Source of the DNA: Schoenoplectus triqueter
Lineage: Eukaryota; Streptophyta; Magnoliopsida; Poales; Cyperaceae
DNA length: 32,493 nt
Direction of reading: 5' to 3'
Assembly (NCBI GenBank): GCA_964058805.1
Contig: CAXKVV010000228.1
Span: 1 to 32,493, forward strand
Part shown: positions 21,286 to 31,552 of the stretch, one piece after another
Layout of the letters: every line of letters begins with the position of its first letter
How positions within the stretch are numbered: the stretch's first letter is position 1
Made by a program: the position numbers and the translations under genes
Notes under the pieces: generated by a model
The model's input: the letters and a program-made list of their open reading frames with translations, nothing else
Told to the model about the DNA's origin: nothing
Database searches by the model: none

Positions 21286-21586
21286 CGTTATACTCCATTA
21301 GATATTACTAAAGATAATTAGTGGGGATAATTAGCAATATTGTAATTTTAGATGGGATAATTATCTTTATAAACTCATCCCTCATTATAATCTTAATATG
21401 TGAAAAAATAAAATAAAGATTATTTGTTAGTTGTTAATTTCTGATTTAAACCAGTGGTTATTTTTTTATGTATCCAATTATCTCATTTACCTATAAAATA
21501 TTCAAAAATCCCATTTCCACCAAATAATTCATCTAATTTCCCTAAATCACACTCTAATTTCAATTAGGAGTGTGACAATTCGTATT
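21286..21586 (+). repeat. left LTR of the outer element (plus orientation)
   Basis: Starts CGTTATACTCCATTAGATAT (decayed TGTCACA-type start) and ends AATTAGGAGTGTGACA. The same marker order as the right LTR read on the minus strand: AGATATTA, TTAGATGG, a TATA-like TTTATAAACTCATCC, TTCAAAAAT, then TCACACTCTAATTTCA. It is followed by ATTCGTATTATAGAC, a decayed form of the PBS ATTGGTATCAGAGC. Confidence 0.6.
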
Positions 21587-22620
21587 ATAGACATCAAGAT
21601 CGCAAAAATCAAATGATAATCATGACAAGACCAACTAAGATTGACAACCCACTTGATGACACCCCTTCATCTATCATGTCAACCACTCTTCAAGGATTAT
21701 GACAATAAATAAAAAATAAAAAAATATTAGACTTTAGAGGTGGTCTCCTGACCTAAGAAAAGATGAAATGAATAATCAAAATATTAGATTTGGGAGGTGA
21801 TCTTTGTGGACAAAGAAAAATATGACCAAAAAATATTTGTCTTGCATCGATATGGGAGTGCTTCCTTAGCTTCGAGTATGTGAGGTGAGTTTTGTTGTCA
21901 TGCAAGCAAGATGAACGACATATGTATAGAAATTGATCATCATTCGAAGTGTCTTGTAGGATAATCTTCATGAGAGTCTCTTGGTGAATAATTATGTCGA
22001 GTGAAGCAAAAGCTTGTGGAGAGAATTATCTTCATCTTCTTGATCGAGTGTGAAATTTTTGTCAATTGAGTCATGATTGTCTTAGTAAGTTGAATCTTGA
22101 TTTTCTCACTTGAATGTGTAATCCTTGTCAATTGAATCTTAGTTATCTTGGTGAGTTGAGTCTTAATTTTCTTACTCGAATGTGCAATCCTTGTCAATTG
22201 AATCTTGATTGTCTTGGTGAATTGAGCCTTGATCTTCTTGCTCAAATTTGCAATCGTCGTGTGCTTCAACTTCAAGATCCTCAATTGATTTGACCTCTAA
22301 ATTTATTTATTTTTTGAGATCAAACGTTGCTTTTATCTCGTCTATTACATTGATCAAAGACTCGCTAATCTTTTGAAGACATTCATTATGAAGAAATATT
22401 TGTACCGCCTCTCTAGATGATAAGTCAAATATCTGTCCACTCATCTCACAAATAGCTTGATATTCATCAATTATTATTAGTTATTTGCTCCACTCATCAC
22501 AAAAGTGATAAAGACCCGTATCTTCACAAGTGAATAAATCGCTAAAATTCCACAAAATCATACACCTCTTATATCTATGTCCTTCTTTAAATACATTTGG
22601 GTTCATAATATTCTCGAGAT
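21587..22620 (-). pseudogene. unidentified reading frame of the outer element, downstream part
   Basis: Read on the minus strand from 22620, one frame runs about 200 codons with few stops: ENIMNPNVFKEGHRYKRC, DLFTCEDTGLYHFCDEWS, then after a TAA IDEYQAICEMSGQIFDLSS and SLINVIDEIKATFDLKK. It then enters a 66-bp tandem repeat coding for an acidic Gln/Asp-rich segment. I do not recognise the family. The upstream part of the same frame lies at 28437-28561, beyond the chromovirus, and the phase is kept if the chromovirus and one target copy are subtracted. It could be a gag-like or element-specific protein. Confidence 0.5.
22049..22262 (-). repeat. 66-bp coding tandem repeat, 3.2 copies
   Basis: Units start at 22049, 22115, 22181 and 22247, exactly 66 bp apart. 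In the minus-strand frame that continues from upstream, each unit encodes 22 residues around QDSIDKDCTFEQEN. In units 2 and 3, five in-frame stops stand at Gln positions of sister units; four of them are TAA for CAA. Confidence 0.85.
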
Positions 22621-22625
22621 AATAA
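22621..22625. repeat. target duplication ATAAT (left) of the chromovirus
   Basis: ATAAT directly before the LTR start TGTAATGACC; the same five bases follow the other LTR at 28432-28436. Confidence 0.95.
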
Positions 22626-23169
22626 TTGTAATGACCATGATGGATCAATTACAAGTTCAGGATAATAAGATTGAATAAGAGCTGAAATTTAAGATGCAGA
22701 AAAAAGGGAAATATGGGTGTAAAATGCTTTTATTGAATAATTGCTAGAATTTGAGATAAGACATAAGAGTTTTGTATGAGAGAGTTTATCAGATTCATTC
22801 GACAACAATTAAATCAGGCTACAATGCCTATTTAAGGAAAAGCAAAATTACATATCAATCTAAGTAAAAGTAAAAATAAAAGATAAAAGGAGTAGACAAT
22901 GGATCTGCCACTCAACGACTTCAGCAAACCTTCTAACGATTAATCGTCCTCTTCCGAGTTGTGGTTCCCTTTGTGTTGCATAATCCTGACACCTCAGATG
23001 GGCTCGCGCATCACCCTTAACTCAACTCTAACTACTGGCCCATTTATTCTTTTATTTGGGTCGTCAGCGTTACAACCCATATCTTCACCGCTCGTACTAC
23101 AATTGAATTTGAAAGAATCAATGGTCTTCAGCTTTATCAGATCAACCTTCTTATGTACCGGTCTTGACA
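22626..23169 (-). repeat. 3' LTR of the chromovirus
   Basis: 544 bp, TG...CA ends in element orientation. Aligns along its whole length with 27891-28431; the biggest difference is a 3-bp gap near 22925-22945. Confidence 0.95.
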
Positions 23170-23185
23170 ATACCGCTCCCATCTG
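23170..23185 (-). other. polypurine tract
   Basis: On the minus strand CAGATGGGAGCGGTAT lies directly before the 3' LTR, with the purine core GGGAGCGG. Expected primer site for second-strand synthesis. Confidence 0.6.
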
Positions 23186-26100
23186 TTTAAGCTTGTCCTT
23201 AAGCTTAGAACCTGGAAATTGCTTGCACAAGTATTTATATTCTTCCCAAGTGGATTCATCAGTATCTAAATTAGACCATCTAACTAATACTTCAGCAACA
23301 GCCTTATTATTTTTCTTTGTCAGCCTTGTTATTTTTCTAAAATCTCAATCGGTTCAATTCTTATCTGGCCCCCAGTACCTATTACTGGTAATGTACCACT
23401 AACATTGTTATGTTGCCCATGACATTTCTTGAGTTGCGAAACATGGAAAACATGATGAATGGCTGACCATGCCGGTAAGTTCAATTTATACGCAACAACC
23501 CCTATTTTCTTGAATATTTCAAAAGGGTCATAATATTTGGGTTTAAGCTTATGTGTACCTGTTTTTCCTTGTATGGAAACCTGTCTGTAGGGTTGTAACT
23601 TGAGATACATCCAGTCCCCGACTGAAAATTTTCTTTCAGATCGCTTCTTATCAGAGAATTTCTTCATCCTCTCCTGTGCTTTAATAAGTTGTTGTTTGAG
23701 CAACTTAACAGTGTTTTGTCTCTCTATAATTAGGTCATTTACTGATTGATTACTACTCTTAGGAGCAGTGCTCAATGACAACTGTGAAGGGGTACCCATA
23801 TAATGCCTCAAAAGGGATAATTTGAATTGAGGTGTGAAAATTAGTGTTATACCATCATTCGGCCAGTGGAACCCATTTCTCCCATTCCTTAGGTTTCTCA
23901 AAAGTCATACACCTAAGATAACATTCTAAACATTGGTTCAATCATTCTGTCTGTCCATCCGTTTGGGGGTGGTATGCGGTACTGAAATTTAATGTAATAC
24001 CCAGTTTTTTTATCAACTCTTGCCAGAAAATGCTTGTGAATAAAGGGTCTCGATCAGTAACTATAACTTGAGGCAACCCGTGGAGTTTATAAACAGTATC
24101 AAGGAACACCTGGGCTACATCACTAGCCTTGAAAGGATGGGAGAGAGAGATATGAGATGATAATACTTGGTAAATCTATCAATTATTACCAGCAATACAT
24201 CTTTGTCCTTGCTCTTAGAAAGATCATAAATGAAATCCATAGAGAGCATTGACCAGGGACCTTCGGAAATAGGTAGAGGTTGTAATAACCCTGTTGTGGC
24301 AACATGTTCCCCCTTATTCAATTGGCAAACATTGCAAGCTTGTATATGCTGCCAAATAGTATCATTTAATTTAGGCCAATAGAATAATTTCTTTACTCTT
24401 TGAAATGTGCCAAGAATTTTAGAGTGCCCACTAATACTAGAATCGTGTAAGGTTTAGATAATTTTGCCTCTCCAATTATCATTAGTGCCCACATAATTTT
24501 TTTCTTATTTTCTAATTACCCCTTGGTGCACAGTAACTTCATCCTTATTTCCAACCGCATCTAATTGATCATTGAGCACTTTAGAAGCCCACACATCATT
24601 GATATAGCTATGTTTAAGATCCTCTAGCCATGTGGGAACTATTTCAGTCACAGCTACTAATTGGTTGTGATTCTGATCATGAGCCCTTCGCGATAATGCA
24701 TCGGCCGCTTTGTTGTCAACTCCCTTCTTGTATTGGATAATATAATCCAAACCCAATAACTTGTACAATCCCTTATGTTGGAGAGTGTGAGTTAACCGCT
24801 GTTCAAGCAATTGCTTAAGACTTACATGGTCGGTTTTAATGACAAAAGGTTTGCTCTGAAGGTAATGTCGCCATTTCTGAACTGCAATTAATAAGACTAA
24901 GAGTTCTTTTTTGTAAGTTGAAAGAGATTGGTTCTTGGGTCCCAAAGCCTTGCTTAAATATGTAATGGGTCGGCGCCCTTGCATCAACACAGCCCCCACA
25001 CCCTGATTAGAAGCATCAGTTTCTACAATGAATTCCTTGCTGAAATCTGGCATAGCTAACACTGGTGCTTGACACATAGCATCTTTTAGTGCATGAAAAG
25101 CTTCACTAGCTAGCTGAGACCACTTGAACCCGTCCTTTTTAAGTAGCTCGGTCAGGGGCTTACTAATTGAACCATAGTTTTGCACAAACTTCCGGTAATA
25201 CCCTATAAGACCAAGAAACCCCCTCAGTTCTCTCACACACCTTGGTTCATGCCATTCTTTCATGGCAGCAACCTTCTGAGGATATGTAGCTATGCCTTCA
25301 ACAGATATTAAATGTCCTAAGTACTCAATCTGAGGCACTCCAAACTCACATTTAGATCGTTTAGCAAACAGATGATGATCTGTGAGTGTTTGCAGCACCA
25401 ATGATAAGTGGGACTGATGTGAATTTAAGTCAGGGTTGTACACAAGTATGTCATCGAAGAATACGAGCACAAACTTTTGCAAGAAGGGTTTAAAAACTTG
25501 GTTCATAAGGGGTTGGAAAGTCGTCGGGGTATTAGTTAGCCCAAAAGGCATTACAAGATACTCATAATGTCCTTGATGTGTACGAAAAACTGTTTTATGA
25601 ATATCCTCCAGTTTCATTCGTATTTGGTGATAACCCGAACGAAGGTCAATTTTGGAAAAAAATGGGCTCCATGCAATTCATCGAGCAAATCATCGATAAT
25701 TGGAATGAGATACTTATTTTTAATAGTCACATTGTTAAGTTGGCGATAATCAACACATAAGCGCCATGAACCGTCCTTCTTTTTAACCAAAAGCGCTGGG
25801 GAGGCAAGCATGCTTGTGGATGGTTGAATGATAGAGTTCTATAGTAACTCCTCAATTATTTTGTCAAGTTCAAGTTTTTGGAAATGAGAATATCTATAAG
25901 GACATAAATTCATAGGCTTGGCTAGGGGCAATAAGGGAATTGCATGATCTATATCTCTTGGAGGAGATAAGGCAACAGTGGGGTCAAACACATGAGAGAA
26001 CTTGGCTAGCACATCATCAATTTCAGAAGGAAGGAACACTTGTGACTGTGACTGGGGCATAAGTGTGGCACCCTCACACAGCCAAATATGGGCAAGGACT

Positions 26101-26745
26101 ATATCATTTTGAGATTTAATTTTCTTAACCACATTAATCTCCTCACACAATTTTAGAATTGATGTTTCAGTGGTAACCTGTAATCGGATCCTCTCACCTT
26201 GCTGATGAAATTCCACCCATCGGTTGTACCAATCAATGTACATAGGACTGAATTGAGAGAGTCAATGAAGTCCCAAGATGACATCATAGCTTTACACTAG
26301 GAGCAAACACAAATCATGGCAAAAGTTGGTGACCTTGAATAGAAAACAGTAAAGCTTGGCACTTAGAATCGGTAACCATTCGCTCCCTATTAGCTACCAT
26401 GACCACCATGGGATTAGTAGCCACAATTTGAGAAGTGTGATTTTTTAACACAGTGGGATTGACGAAGCTATGGGTACTCTCACTATCAATGAGAGCAAAA
26501 ATGGAAAAAGTACCTATTTGACCTTTGAATCTCATGATATTAGAACATGGGTTGTTACTTGTAGCGTGCATGGAAATTATGGCTTCTTCAGTTACTTGTT
26601 CTTCTTCCTCTGGTGAGTTTTTGTCACTCTCTGCTGGTACACTTTCCTCCTCATGTTCAGCATGTTGCCCAACCAACATCTGAATTTTAATCTTGCATTG
26701 GTGTCCGGGAAAGTACTTTTCCCCACATTTAAAATATTGACCCAA
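23170..26745 (-). pseudogene. chromovirus protease-RT-RNase H-integrase-chromodomain remnant
   Basis: Replication protein of the element, broken into several frames. In element order: zinc knuckle YFKCGEKYFPGHQC (26742-26690), whose first Cys is replaced by Tyr; protease motif ALIDSESTHSF near 26500 (normally D-S/T-G, here Glu replaces Gly); a linker frame (26243-25839) ending in a TAG; RT from 25811, with a frameshift near 25617 and catalytic FFDDILVY near 25460; RNase H (ETDASNQGVGAVL, KTDHVSLKQLL, DNKAADALSRR); integrase with the H-H-C-C finger ending CNVCQLNK near 24320, SMDFI, TDRDPLF, and the TE of the DDE triad directly before a TGA; integrase C-terminus (VGDWMYLKLQPYRQ); and, one frame over, a chromodomain (EVLVRWSNLDTDESTWEEY) near 23225-23290. 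The catalytic RT, RNase H and integrase residues are still present. Confidence 0.9.
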
Positions 26746-27811
26746 AACTCTCCTTTGTTCAATTAAGCTAGGCTTTGAGGGATGGAGAGGAATGGAGGTA
26801 AGGAAGTCTTCTCAGGAGGTTTTAATTGTTGAGGTGCAAGTATTAGTTTGGTACTGTACCTGAGACGCTTTAACTGGGAGTATGTGGCTTGTTCCAAATA
26901 CAAAACATATTCATAAATTTCCTCAAGAGTGGTTGGTTTGAAAATCTTAACAAAGGGTTTAATTTCATCTTTTAGACCCCAATGAAAATATTCACAAAAT
27001 CAATTTCAGTAAAATGGCGCCCTTCAAGCAACAACTTAGATTTTAACTGTTCAAACTGTTGTAAATACTCATGCACAGTGCTTGATTGAGTGAGGGTCTT
27101 CAAATCATCCAAACCAGTATTAGTAATACCAAGTTGGAAACATTTTTGAACCAAACGAGCTAAAGTAGGCCAATCAGGTGGGTCATGATCCATGAGGTAT
27201 CTGTCGTACAAATCATTAGCACTATCAAAAAATTTAATGGTAGCTAAATGAGTTTTATAAATGTTAGGGACTTGATGAAGTGCAAAAAACGAATTGCACT
27301 TGCGTACCCATTCAACTGGTTTGGTACCAGTAAAACCTGGGCAATCGGCACGAGAAAATTGAAATCGGGATTCACGACGAAAGCCATCAGAGTCATCACT
27401 ATGGGGATCACTGGAATCAAGAGGAGGTCTACAAAATGTTGACATCGTATTTTCAAGAGGAGAGGGACCCTTACCAGAGGAGGAACTGACATGCCCCTGA
27501 GCAATCTTAGAGTCTAGCTCAGCCAATCTGGTATTCACCTCAGCTCGGAATGAAGCAGAGAATCGATCTTGAGAGATTTGGAGTTGTTGAATAACAGCTT
27601 GAACTAATAGCGATTGGGTCTGGGCATTACTCGATTGAGCTTGATCCAAGAAATTAGCAAATTGACGCTCTTGACGCACCGAGTATTCATCCAATTTGTG
27701 ATTGGTAGTGGTGTGAAGATCGTCGAACTAGGCACGGATCCCATCTAGAGCCTTATCAAATTCCGCCTTAGTCCCTTCAAGAGCCTTATCTAATTCCGCC
27801 TTAGTCACCAT
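26746..27811 (-). pseudogene. chromovirus gag remnant
   Basis: Structural capsid protein of the retrotransposon. A start ATG at 27811-27809 lies 66 bp inside the PBS. The N-terminal part repeats TKAEFDKAL and has an in-frame TAG at 27730-27728 (probably from CAG). Then come a Gln-rich coiled stretch and the Retrotrans_gag core (EWVRKCNSFFALHQV, TIKFFDSANDLY, YLQQFEQLKSKLL). Near 26975 the frame breaks after FVNIFIGV and continues in another frame (PTTLEEIYEYVLYLEQATY) toward the zinc knuckle. Confidence 0.85.
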
Positions 27812-27876
27812 AGAAACAGCAAGAACAAAATAGTAGATCGAGATAAGAGATAGCCAAGCCCATATGAAATCGGGTA

Positions 27877-27888
27877 GCTCTGATACCA
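27877..27888 (-). other. primer binding site, initiator tRNA-Met type
   Basis: Minus strand TGGTATCAGAGC, two bases inside the 5' LTR end. This is the classic plant iMet primer site and fixes the coding strand as minus. Confidence 0.95.
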
Positions 27889-27890
27889 AT

Positions 27891-28431
27891 TGTAATGACC
27901 ACAATGGATCAATTACAAGTTCAGGATAATAAGATTGAATAAGAACTGAAATTTAAGATGCATAAAAAAGGAAAATATGAGGTGTAAAATGCTTTTATTG
28001 AATAATTGCTAGAATTTGAGATAAGACATAAGAGTTTTGTATGAGAGAGTTTATCAGATTCATTCGACAACAATGAAATCAGGCAACAGTGCCTATTTAA
28101 GGAAAAGAAAAATTACATATCAATCTAAGTAAAAGTAAAAATAAAGGATAAAAGGAGTAGACAATGGATCTGCCGCTCAATGACTTCAAGAGACCTAACG
28201 ACTAATCGTCCTCTTCTAAGTCGTGGTTCCATTTGTGTTGCATAATCCTGACACCTCAGATGAGCCCGCGCATCACCCTTAACTCAACTCTAACTACTGG
28301 CCCATTTATTCTTTTATTTAGGTCATCAGCGTCACAGCCCATATCTTCACCGCTCATGCCACAATTGAATTTGAAAGAATCAACGGTCTTCAGCTTTATC
28401 AGATCAGCCTTCTTCTGTACCGATCTTGACA
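27891..28431 (-). repeat. 5' LTR of the chromovirus
   Basis: 541 bp. It ends at 28431, followed by the ATAAT duplication (28432-28436). It should contain the element promoter; a TATA-like GCCTATTTAAGG lies on the plus strand only, so I cannot place the promoter. Confidence 0.95.
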
Positions 28432-28436
28432 ATAAT

Positions 28437-29148
28437 CTTTTTCCAAAACTTATAACGTATTTGCTCCATACATCTTGGATATTTTTTTGATAATCTCGGT
28501 TTGGATAAAAATAAGTTGTAGGATCAAAGGAAGGTGCTCTCGGTTTGAAGCAAAAACGCAAGCTATAGGCCCAACTGTGTGTGTGGTACTAGTGATTTGG
28601 ATCAAGAGCACACTACTAAGCCCGATTAAGAAATAGAGAAAAGTTTCAGTAGTAAACCTAATGTGAGTGGCCATGTTTGTGCTTTTCTTGTTTCTCTGGC
28701 CTCGAATGGAGCCCCCAAAAGTGATCGCACCACTTCAATGAACGAAGGTGCTCTGAAAGTGAAGATGCTCCCGCCGAGTTGCGTCACCAGAGGTCTTCTT
28801 GAGTCAGTACGCAAGGCAGTGAACAAGGAAGTGGTATCGACAAGCTAATTTGGTGATGAGGCGATTGAGCTGGACTGTGTGGGACAAGCGACCAGTGATG
28901 GGACTGTTGTTGGTGTGAGACGACTAGGCAATCAGTGATCGGAGTTGTGAGCTTGTGGGAGATATGGTCGGTTGCAGATTGGAAACAAGGTTGTTGGCGG
29001 TGCAAAGAAGAAATCTTGTCAGATGATTTGGCGAAGGGCTAGTAATTGATAAGGATTACAACCTGATTCTTGTGATTTCTTGAAATTGGCAGTGCGTAGG
29101 AGTGATAGACAGAGACGCACAGTGTCTGTGGCTCTGGCTGATACCAAT
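28437..29148 (-). pseudogene. outer element: leader and upstream part of its reading frame
   Basis: Between the right outer LTR and the chromovirus. On the minus strand the first 450 bp or so after the PBS look like an untranslated leader, moderately GC-rich, with no long frame. From about 28561 the frame CFKPRAPSFDPTTYFYPN, then YQKNIQDVWSKYVISFGKRL, runs to the insertion point and continues in phase at 22620. No known domain recognised; the true start is not clear. Confidence 0.45.
29134..29146 (-). other. primer-binding-site-like sequence of the outer element
   Basis: Minus strand TGGTATCAGCCAG, two bases inside the right outer LTR. The first nine bases equal the iMet site, and AGAGCC follows after two extra bases. 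Confidence 0.7.
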
Positions 29149-29477
29149 TGTCACATTCCTAACTGAAATTGAAGTGTGAATTGAAGGTTTTGGATGAGAA
29201 TTGTGAGATGGGAGATGAGATTTTGGATATTTTTGAAAGGATTTGAATAATAATTGAGGGATTTTGATATTTTTGAATTAAATAGAATAAAGAAGAGAAT
29301 GATAAAAGAGAATAAAGTCTCAACACAATTTAATTCATTTTTATATTTCTTCCATGATTATTACAATAAAAGAGGTGGGTTATATAGGCAAACATCCATC
29401 TAATTTTCTAATTCCACTAAATGTCTCACTTAATTATCTATTATAACATCTTTTAATATAATATCTAGATTGTGACA
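29149..29477 (-). repeat. right LTR of the outer element (minus orientation)
   Basis: 329 bp, TG...CA in both directions (minus: TGTCACAATCTAGATATT to TTAGGAATGTGACA). A TATA-like CCTATATAACCC is in the middle on the minus strand, so it is a full promoter-bearing LTR whose 3' end adjoins the PBS. GTTTA follows at 29478-29482. Confidence 0.75.
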
Positions 29478-29482
29478 GTTTA

Positions 29483-29756
29483 TGTAGTATAGCTGTAGAG
29501 ACAAACATAGAAATCCAACGATATGAACCATTATAACACATTATTTTCCATTTCAATTTTATCCAAAAAATTAGTATCGAACACAACTATGATACGATGC
29601 GAGTAACATTAACAATTTGATATTTTAGAAATGCCCATTCTATAACTGAATTTCACCAAAAACTTTGAAGAAACTTCATCGAGAAGAGCGCCATCGGAAT
29701 AGTTGAGAACAATAATAGTATTAGTAGTTATGCTAATTATAATTATTATATTATAA
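29483..29756. other. AT-rich non-coding stretch
   Basis: No recognisable feature. Confidence 0.5.
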
Positions 29757-30094
29757 TGAGTTATGGTATGATGTTTTGCGAAGCATGGTGGAAATAATAT
29801 TTCATATTTAAATATATAGTTTTTAACTAGATATGACTGACATGAATCGTTTAGTCTAATTGTTATATGAAAATATATTAGAAAATTGAATTTTATATTT
29901 GAAATTGGTTTGATAAGAAAAAAAATCATGTTTTTGGATGAATAAATCATTTTCTCTTCATTCGAAAAAATAATAAATTAATTTTAAAAATATATGTTCA
30001 TTTGAAGATTGGTCGTACCGGTCATATTTTATTTAAAATTAAAATTTTAATTCTAAAATACCGTCACTATACTTCGTGAAACCATAAGACAACT
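29757..30094. mobile_element. foldback MITE H, first family, isolated copy
   Basis: Left end GAGTTATGGTATGATGTTTT then GCGAAGCATGGTGG. The right end is the inverse of AGTTGTCTTATGGTTTCACG. Related to unit G of the array; the surroundings are ATTATA-rich but without a long TA tract. Confidence 0.6.
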
Positions 30095-31017
30095 GATATT
30101 ATAATAAATTTTCTCCATACGCGCGCTGCAATAATATTTTATTTGACCATCGAATAGCGTTCCCAGCAAAATGTGGAACAAAAGATTGCTTTAACACAAT
30201 GATTTGTCTCACCAGAGGTGGGAATCAGTAATGGCCTAATGGGGCAGACAAAACTAATCTCAATATTATTAAATTAAGAAACTGCCTCTAAACATTAGTG
30301 CAATTGGGCTCACCATCTGGCCTGTCTTGCACAAATTAGCAGACAATATATAGACCAAATGTTGAAAGGAGACCCAATATTCACTAACACAGGGCCCACA
30401 CGATCAGTATAAATGATTCCTTGATTCTTAGTTTCTTACCGAATTCATTTCCTTCCGGATGAAAGTCTTTAAAGTTGGACTATTGATTTTTAAATAATTA
30501 TATTATTTTAATATTTTACAACATAAAGGTATAAAACTAACTACAATTAACATATTCTTACGAAAAATAATTCTATTTCATACACTTTTGCGGTTGAAAA
30601 TTTGAGGCTCAAGGATTGAGCTTCTAGAGCTGTATTTTATTTTGAAGATTTTAAGATTTTTAAGTTGGATCTTCTAAATAGTTTAAATAATTGGAAGCAA
30701 CATAGAAGAACACATAATAATGAACATAAAACATCTGAGTGTGTAACTGAAAGGAAGAAAATAGAAAAATGGGTTCTCCTTAGCATCGTACTTAAGAGTC
30801 GGACTTCTTAAGAATCAGATTTAGCGGACCTACGATAGGACTAGGTATGATAAGGACTTTAGAGGGCCGAGTTTAAAGACCTTAATTTTTAAAGAATGAG
30901 TCTGGTTTTTGAGAAGCCTGACCCTAAATTTTAAACGGTGAGTTCGGCTCTTGAGAAGTCCGGTCTTTACTAAGTCCTTCAAACTCTAAAGGCTGAGTAA
31001 GGTCAGTGAGTAATGGT

Positions 31018-31020
<3 letters not shown>
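30095..31020. other. non-coding stretch with weak GAGTCGG-type internal repeats
   Basis: No gene. From about 30780 to 31010 short related phrases recur (AAGAGTCGGACTTCTTAAGA, GAGAAGCCTGACCC, GAGAAGTCCGGTC, AAGGCTGAGTAAGGTC). This may be a decayed repeat unit; not identified. Confidence 0.4.

Positions 31021-31075
<55 letters not shown>
31021..31075. repeat. compound microsatellite (AT)15 (AC)12
   Basis: Perfect AT run of 30 bases followed by an AC run of about 25, ending exactly where the Helitron-like CTAG begins. Confidence 0.95.
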
Positions 31076-31076
<1 letters not shown>

Positions 31077-31552
31077 TAGCTATATACCTGCGCGTTGCAG
31101 CAAACTCTTTTATTTAAACATTATAACATTATAAGATAAAAAAAAATCACATTTATCTAATATTAAATTATAAATTCACCAAATTATAAAAAAACCTATA
31201 ATAAAGACTATATTTAATCTTGGATGAGATTTTTTGCACAATATGAGTTAATGATTCATGATTTTTATGGCAAAAAAGTAAATTATTCTAACATATACAC
31301 CATTAATTTCTTACCAAATATGCACAAGGTTGCTAAATAAAAAACCAATATTATGAAAATAATAGTATATATGGGAAAGAAATGGAGAGAAAGAGAGGAT
31401 CAATGAACGCGATCACATACGTTCAATCAACCAAAAATAAATATTATCCGTCTAATTGAGGGATAAAATGAGTATAATAAAAAAATACCATTATAAAAAA
31501 TGGACTCTCCAATTCTTAGATATTTTATATAATAGTATATATATATATATAT
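31076..31552 (-). mobile_element. probable non-autonomous Helitron
   Basis: Read on the minus strand, the 3' end has the small hairpin CTGCAACGCGCAG (31100-31088), a short spacer and the terminal CTAG (31079-31076), followed by T. That is the Helitron pattern of hairpin, CTRR and insertion between A and T. The 5' end is less sure: TCATATATA...TATACTATTATATAAAA near 31552-31525 resembles Helitron starts (TC, then TATACTATTATA) but overlaps a TA tract. No coding region (about 480 bp), as usual for such copies. Confidence 0.45.

Larger units (their letters stand above)
22626..28431 (-). mobile_element. Ty3/gypsy chromovirus, 5.8 kb, coding strand minus
   Basis: Two direct LTRs (541 and 544 bp, TGTCAAGACC at the 5' and GGTCATTACA at the 3' end in element orientation), 5-bp duplication ATAAT, iMet-type primer binding site and purine-rich tract. 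Domain order in element orientation: gag, zinc knuckle, protease, RT, RNase H, integrase, chromodomain. Small size and short LTRs fit Reina-like chromoviruses; the lineage is not proven. By hand count the LTRs differ at about 35 places (about 6%), mostly transitions, so the insertion is likely a few million years old. Frameshifts and stops throughout make it non-functional. Confidence 0.95.
21286..29477. mobile_element. outer LTR-type element with inward-facing LTRs, split by a chromovirus
   Basis: The left LTR (21286-21586) and right LTR (29149-29477) belong to one family but are inverted relative to each other. Each has a primer-binding-site-like sequence on its inner side. GTTTA lies just outside both ends (21281-21285 and 29478-29482). 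Subtracting the chromovirus, the interior is about 1.75 kb and includes a minus-strand reading frame. No RT, integrase or protease of its own is seen, so it is non-autonomous or reduced. The two LTRs are strongly diverged, so one insertion event is not proven. Confidence 0.45.

Noticed and set aside
21940..22284. 114-codon Lys/Thr-rich minus-strand frame over the 66-bp repeat
   Set aside because: It is the frame next to the one that continues from upstream; the repeat period is a multiple of three, so both look repetitive. The upstream continuation favours the Gln/Asp frame.
28233..28490. Plus-strand frames in the two chromovirus LTRs
   Set aside because: The same frame appears in both LTRs because they are copies; it runs out of the LTR into unrelated flank in each case.
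28450..28674. 74-codon minus-strand frame with a hydrophobic stretch, possible membrane peptide
   Set aside because: It overlaps, in another frame, the longer reading frame that continues in phase past the chromovirus insertion, and has no family match.
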